This document shows positions 59,956 to 64,000 of a stretch of DNA of 64,000 nucleotides, piece by piece; the stretch's first letter is position 1, and each line of letters starts with the position of its first letter. The DNA is taken from the NCBI GenBank assembly GCA_964526285.1, contig CAZGIW010000002.1:1-64000 (forward strand), written 5' to 3'. Position numbers and translations under genes: made by a program. Source of the DNA: CAYMAZ01 sp964526285. Its GTDB lineage: Bacteria > Bacteroidota > Bacteroidia > Bacteroidales > DTU049. The notes beneath the pieces are model-generated. The model did no database searches, was not told where the DNA came from, and worked only from the letters and a program-made list of their open reading frames with translations.

Positions 59956-62061
59956 ATGGTTCAAAAAAAAATACTTATTCCCGCTGGAATTGTGCTGGGA
60001 ATTGTAATTATTTTCATTCTTTTTTTAGTTTTGAGAAAGGACAATAGCTCAGATATGGTTCCTTTACTCAAAGCTGTTCCTGAGAATGCAGCATTTGTTA
60101 TCCAAATCAGTGATATTGTGAAGCTGAGTAATGAACTTGCAGATAATCAGGCATTTGGTCAGTGGAAAAATATTGAGGAATATGATACGTTGATATATCA
60201 TTTTCAACGAATAGTTCAGACCTTGAAGAATAATGATGAAGCTGCTGAAATGATTCAAAATGCAGTGATGCTCATTAGTTTTGTGTACATTGATGATTTA
60301 AAAGATGTGTCATTTATTTTGGGTTTTTCCGAAAATAATTCATTTAAAAAAATTGCAGGTATTTTTCAGTCACTGAAGAAAGAACTGGAAATTGATGTAA
60401 TAAATGAACGCAAAGGACAACATCGTATTGAATTGGTTCGTTTTGAAAAAGATACAGTGCATGTGGGCTATATTAATAATGTCATGGTTTTTTCACATAG
60501 CATTCAGTCTGTTGAACAATCAATAGGACAACTTCAAACTGAAGAAACACAGCCCTGGGAAAGTTTTTCATCTCATACCTCATCTGACGATATGTTGTTT
60601 TCTCTGTTCTGTAGAAATGGCTCCCTGAAGGAATATCTCAACCGGTACTTTCTTGAGAATTCAATGTTTCCAATGGAGTTAATTCCAGACTCAGGAAGCA
60701 TTGATGTGGTTTTAACTGAGAAAAATCAAGATGAAATAAGTTTAGTATTTAACGGTACTTTTTCACGTATGTTTGTTGAACAGGGTCATTATTCAGCCGA
60801 TTACTCAATATGGTTTCATGCATTGCAGGGAAAAGCTCTGGCTGTGACAGGATATGTGGATGAGTTTGAAATTCATGAAAAAATTTCAGGTTTGTTTTCC
60901 GATAATTATATTGAATTTGTTTTTCGTCCGCTTGAAACTGAAACTTCTCCTGTTTCATTGCTTGTGTTTCACATCACGGATACTGCTGCATTTATTCAGA
61001 ACTTACAGTATTTTTCACGCCCCCTAAGTGAAGCTCAGGTAAAAAATCATAGTTTCAGTAATTGTGATACAGTAGGGGTGTTGCGTGAAGCGACAATGAT
61101 TACCCATAACCCTTTTATGTATTCAATTCTTAGAGAAAACACATATTTTGCCCTGATTCGGCAATATTTGATTGTGTCGCCATACTTAGGCACTATTGAA
61201 AGAAGTGTGGATGATTTTGTTGAATATAACAAGCAGGAAAATTTGCAATCACAAAACTTTCATAGTAGCATGTATTTGGATTTTGCTTCTTACTATCCTT
61301 ACCTTCTTGTTTCAACTGGTTCAGAATATGAAAGTTTTTTCAGTGAAATGTATGCTGTGCTCGCTTCATACAGACATCTCCAATTTAATCTTATATCCAA
61401 AGGAAGTATTTCAAAATTTGAAGTAATTCTGCGTATTGATCCAAAAGGACAATTTTCATTCCTTGAGGAAAATGCTGACTTTTTTCTTGGCAGAATGTTG
61501 AGAAGAAATCTGGAAATTGAGGAATCTCTTCTTGTATTGCCCAATGAGGCTAAGATGAATGAAGATAGTCCAATGTTGAATGTATATTATCCTGATAGTG
61601 TTTTGCATTATACCGGACATTTTTCTGATGGGAAACCTGATGGAACCTGGAGGTTCTATTATCCCAATGCTTCAATGCAGGCGACCATTGAATATAAAAA
61701 CGGAAAAGCTGACGGAAGAGCCGTTTTTTATCGCTCAAATCCCGATGGTAAAATGCTGGTAACCTGCACATACAGAGGTAATACATTGCATGGACAGTAT
61801 ATTGAATTTCACAAAAACGGAAAACCGGCTTTGTCGGTCAATTTTGTCAACGGAGTCATGAAAGGAAATCTAAGGTTGTATTATGCCACAGGAACCATCA
61901 TGGCTGAAACGGTTGTTGATAATAACGAAAGGATTCAGGATTATTCTTTATACACAATCACCGGTGATTTTATCGAGCCCGATAATTTCAGCGCTTCCGG
62001 CTTTATTCTCAACAACTATATTGCGTTCATCGCTGCTCAAAACTCCATGCTGGGCAAATAA
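59956..62061 (+). CDS. Membrane-anchored hypothetical protein with C-terminal MORN-type repeats
   Basis: The 701-residue protein has one N-terminal transmembrane segment (about residues 7-27), then about 490 residues without a recognisable family, starting after VPLLKAVPENAAFVIQISD. The last 170 residues carry four or five MORN-2/YwqK-type repeats such as GHFSDGKPDGTWRFYYPN, EYKNGKADGRAVFYRS and TYRGNTLHGQYIEFHKNG. Its last 114 bases overlap the RluA-type gene on the other strand. Role unknown. Confidence 0.8.
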   Translation: MVQKKILIPAGIVLGIVIIFILFLVLRKDNSSDMVPLLKAVPENAAFVIQISDIVKLSNELADNQAFGQWKNIEEYDTLIYHFQRIVQTLKNNDEAAEMIQNAVMLISFVYIDDLKDVSFILGFSENNSFKKIAGIFQSLKKELEIDVINERKGQHRIELVRFEKDTVHVGYINNVMVFSHSIQSVEQSIGQLQTEETQPWESFSSHTSSDDMLFSLFCRNGSLKEYLNRYFLENSMFPMELIPDSGSIDVVLTEKNQDEISLVFNGTFSRMFVEQGHYSADYSIWFHALQGKALAVTGYVDEFEIHEKISGLFSDNYIEFVFRPLETETSPVSLLVFHITDTAAFIQNLQYFSRPLSEAQVKNHSFSNCDTVGVLREATMITHNPFMYSILRENTYFALIRQYLIVSPYLGTIERSVDDFVEYNKQENLQSQNFHSSMYLDFASYYPYLLVSTGSEYESFFSEMYAVLASYRHLQFNLISKGSISKFEVILRIDPKGQFSFLEENADFFLGRMLRRNLEIEESLLVLPNEAKMNEDSPMLNVYYPDSVLHYTGHFSDGKPDGTWRFYYPNASMQATIEYKNGKADGRAVFYRSNPDGKMLVTCTYRGNTLHGQYIEFHKNGKPALSVNFVNGVMKGNLRLYYATGTIMAETVVDNNERIQDYSLYTITGDFIEPDNFSASGFILNNYIAFIAAQNSMLGK

Positions 62062-62730
62062 GTTCCATAGGGTATCTCCATCAGGAGGATTTGCAACGAA
62101 ACGAAAACACTCTTTCTTAACAGGATGAACAAATGCAAGCCCATGTGCATGCAAATGAATAGACCCGTTTTTGTTGCTCCGGGATGCTCCGTATTTTAAA
62201 TCACCTTTTATGGGACAGCCAATATGTGACAACTGCGCACGTATCTGATGATGTCTTCCGGTGATGAGCTCAACTTCAATTAATGAATATCGTTCAGTCT
62301 TGCCCATAATCTGATAGTTCAAAATAGCTTCTTTTGAATGTGGTGTTTCAGACTCAACAATATACGATTTGTTTTGTTTTTCGTTTTTCTTTAAGAAATG
62401 TTTTAAAGTCCCTGAATGATTAGCAGGTTCAGATTCACAAACAGCCCAATAGGTTTTCTTTACCACTGATTCTCTGAAGATTGCATTCATTCTCTCAAGT
62501 GCCTTTGATGTTTTTGCAAATACAACAATTCCACTGCAAGGTCTGTCAAGTCTGTGTGTTAATCCCATAAACACATTGCCCGGTTTATTCTCGGATTCTC
62601 TGATATACTCTCTTAAATGCTCAAGCAGAGGCAAATCACCAGTCTTGTCGCCTTGAACAAGCTGTCCGGGCAACTTATTCACAACCAGCAAGTGATTGTC
62701 CTCAAAAATAATCTGATTTTTAATATCCAA
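61948..62730 (-). CDS. RluA-family pseudouridine synthase
   Basis: The enzyme isomerises uridine to pseudouridine in rRNA or tRNA. The 260-residue protein has the catalytic HRLDRPCSGIVVFAKTS, YWAVCESE, GRHHQIRAQLSHIGCPIKGD and the typical end HPVKKECFRFVANPPDG. About 35 residues beyond the usual end, starting after TLWNLFAQHG, run into the 3' end of the convergent MORN gene. No S4 domain is present. The exact target site is not predictable. Confidence 0.9.
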   Translation of the reverse strand: MDIKNQIIFEDNHLLVVNKLPGQLVQGDKTGDLPLLEHLREYIRESENKPGNVFMGLTHRLDRPCSGIVVFAKTSKALERMNAIFRESVVKKTYWAVCESEPANHSGTLKHFLKKNEKQNKSYIVESETPHSKEAILNYQIMGKTERYSLIEVELITGRHHQIRAQLSHIGCPIKGDLKYGASRSNKNGSIHLHAHGLAFVHPVKKECFRFVANPPDGDTLWNLFAQHGVLSSDERNIVVENKAGSAEIIGLDKITGDCV

Positions 62731-62747
62731 TATTTTCTATTTTTTTA

Positions 62748-62810
62748 CACTGAGTAAGCGAAGCGCATCGAAGTGCTATCTTCTATTTTCTATTTTCTAT
62801 CTTCTATCTT
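62748..62810. repeat. Short hairpin and pyrimidine tract between RluA and PanB
   Basis: CACTGAGTAAGCGAAGCGCA and the following TCGAAGTG fold with CACT/AGTG and GCG/CGC pairs; it resembles the CACTGAGCGAAGTCGAAGTG-type repeats scattered in Bacteroidota. A run of CTTCTATTTTCTATT-like heptamers, a simple-sequence tract, follows. Confidence 0.5.
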
Positions 62811-62837
62811 ATGGATTGTCAGCACATTACAATAAAC

Positions 62838-63653
62838 CTAATACTGCTCCGACTCATTAGGAAAGTCTTTTGATTTTACGTCATCAATATACTGAGATAC
62901 GGCTTTAAAAATTTCTGCATCCAGATTGTGATATCTTCTGAGGAAGCGGGGAGAAAACTCCTGAGTGACGCCCAGCATATCATGAAGCACAAGCACCTGA
63001 CCATCAACATTTTTGCCAGCACCAATACCAATTGTGGGAACACTGACAGATTTTGTAACCTGAGTGGCCAGTTTTGAAGGGATTTTTTCAAGTACGATTG
63101 CAAAGCAGCCTGCCTGACTAAGCAATTTAGCATCTTCCATCAGTTTGTGGGCTTCCTGACTATCAGTGGCTCTCACCACGTAAGTTCCGAATTTATTGAT
63201 TGACTGAGGTGTTAATCCAAGATGTGCCATTACAGGTATTCCGGCAGAAAGGATTCTTTCCACCGACTCTAGGATTTCTTTTCCACCTTCCATTTTCACA
63301 GCATTGGCTGATGATTCCTTCATAATCTTAATTGCAGAATTCAATGCCTCTTTTGAGTTCCCCTGATAGGTTCCGAAAGGCAAATCTACAACTACAAGGG
63401 CACGCGAAACGGCTCTCATCACAGAGGAAGCATGATAAATCATCTGGTCCAGTGTGATGGGCAATGTTGTTTTGTGACCAGCCATCACATTTGAAGCGGA
63501 ATCTCCAACAAGAATAATATCAATTCCTGCGCGATCCAATATTCTGGCATATGAGTAATCATAGGCTGTGAGCATTGAAATTTTTTCACCTTTTTGCTTC
63601 ATGGATTGGAGCACATGAGTAGTGATTTTGGTGAAAATATGACTTTCTTTCAT
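62838..63653 (-). CDS. panB: 3-methyl-2-oxobutanoate hydroxymethyltransferase
   Basis: PanB makes ketopantoate, the first committed step of pantothenate (CoA) biosynthesis. The ATG at 63653 gives 271 residues; ATGs at 63662 and 63680 are also open. The family motifs are clear: KISMLTAYDYSYARILDRAG, ILVGDSASNVMAGHKTTLP, VDLPFGTYQ and AVKMEGGKEI, then AHLGLTPQSINKFG. The gene stands alone here. Confidence 0.95.
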   Translation of the reverse strand: MKESHIFTKITTHVLQSMKQKGEKISMLTAYDYSYARILDRAGIDIILVGDSASNVMAGHKTTLPITLDQMIYHASSVMRAVSRALVVVDLPFGTYQGNSKEALNSAIKIMKESSANAVKMEGGKEILESVERILSAGIPVMAHLGLTPQSINKFGTYVVRATDSQEAHKLMEDAKLLSQAGCFAIVLEKIPSKLATQVTKSVSVPTIGIGAGKNVDGQVLVLHDMLGVTQEFSPRFLRRYHNLDAEIFKAVSQYIDDVKSKDFPNESEQY

Positions 63654-63724
63654 TTTATTCATTTTAAAAATGAACGGCAAAGTTCGTAATTATTTTTTGA
63701 AAGTATGTTTTGTTTCTCCAAATA

Positions 63725-63760
63725 AAAAAAAAGACCGCTCATGAGAACAGTCTTTTTTTT
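63725..63760. terminator. Terminator upstream of panB and after the S74-type gene
   Basis: AAAAAGAC and GTCTTTTTTT flank a loop containing CTCATGAG, with an A-run before and a T-run after on the plus strand, which on the minus strand reads as the terminator of the gene at the window end. Confidence 0.6.
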
Positions 63761-63776
63761 GTAATATTGAGTGATA

Positions 63777-64000
63777 TTATTTTTCAATAATCAATTGTCT
63801 CAGTTCATCAATTTGTCTTTGCAACTCATCAATCTGATGTTGTTGTGACTCAATAATTAGCTGTTGTTCCTGAATGGCTTTGATCGCAATAATTGACATA
63901 TTCCCGTATGCTATACCATAATATGAATCTTCACTGTCATTATCTTTGCTTACAACTTCAGGGAATAATGGCTCAACATCCTGAGCAATAAAACCAATAG
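63777..64000 (-). CDS. 3' end of an endosialidase-chaperone (peptidase S74-type) protein, partial
   Basis: The last 74 codons of a minus-strand gene are visible, cut by the window edge. They read GFIAQDVEPLFPEVVSKDN, then YGIAYGNMSIIAIKAIQEQQ and a coiled coil (IDELQRQIDELRQ). This is the intramolecular chaperone domain of tail fibres and of bacterial surface proteins, which folds trimers and cleaves itself. Whether the protein is of phage or bacterial origin cannot be told. Confidence 0.85.
   Translation of the reverse strand, partial: IGFIAQDVEPLFPEVVSKDNDSEDSYYGIAYGNMSIIAIKAIQEQQLIIESQQHQIDELQRQIDELRQLIIEK

Overview
The window looks like a piece of an AT-rich chromosome from a member of the Bacteroidota. 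The evidence is direct: zinc-free forms of ribosomal proteins L36 and S14, secY-map-infA inside the ribosomal run, TAnnTTTG-type -7 promoter elements, two proteins with the gliding-motility/type-B T9SS C-terminal domain, one with a type-A Por tail, a GldA-like ABC ATPase and a DUF134/NifX-like/MinD-ferredoxin cluster typical of anaerobes. An anaerobic or microaerophilic Bacteroidales-like organism is my inference; the sequence does not give a genus. I see no rRNA, tRNA, CRISPR array, insertion sequence or prophage.

Layout. 1-726 is non-coding and rich in fold-back repeats, ending in a good Bacteroidota promoter. 727-18738 is the continuous str-S10-spc-alpha ribosomal run (rpsL, rpsG, fusA, rpsJ through rplQ, with secY, map, infA and rpoA), including rpmD and rpmJ, which are very short. 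rplQ carries an unusual acidic repeat tail and is followed by a terminator and enolase. 20164-35753 is a mixed region: secreted T9SS cargo, Pcm, a Gfo/Idh/MocA oxidoreductase, a polyprenyl glycosylphosphotransferase, riboflavin synthase, GldA, a large membrane protein fused to leucine-rich repeats, and a hotdog thioesterase.

35839-43847 is a compact plus-strand cluster: DUF134 regulator, Prx6-like peroxiredoxin, three NifX/orange-protein-like subunits, a DUF5320 protein, a 2[4Fe-4S] ferredoxin, two MinD-type ATPases with ferredoxin inserts, a corrinoid adenosyltransferase, a DUF4405 membrane protein, DUF1847 and a PLP gamma-lyase. It resembles the orange-protein/Mrp systems of sulfate reducers and opens with a promoter overlapped by two near-identical palindromic operator candidates. 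43920-48732 is a probable copper-acquisition operon: a TonB receptor with the CxxxM and HxM residues of OprC, a small lipoprotein, an MbnP-like protein and an MbnH-like di-heme protein.

48770-64000 holds housekeeping and accessory genes: two DUF1573 proteins, QueD, PheS, cyclophilin, a three-gene HipB-HipS-HipT-like toxin-antitoxin system, a TPM-domain protein, PepD, a LuxC-like acyl-CoA reductase, a TonB C-terminal protein, a MORN-repeat protein overlapping an RluA-family synthase tail-to-tail, PanB, and the 3' end of an endosialidase-chaperone (S74-type) protein. The 581-base gap at 58961-59541 is the most unusual non-coding stretch: two adjacent structures, each a long closing stem with two inner hairpins, followed by a 37-base repeat that recurs at 122-158.
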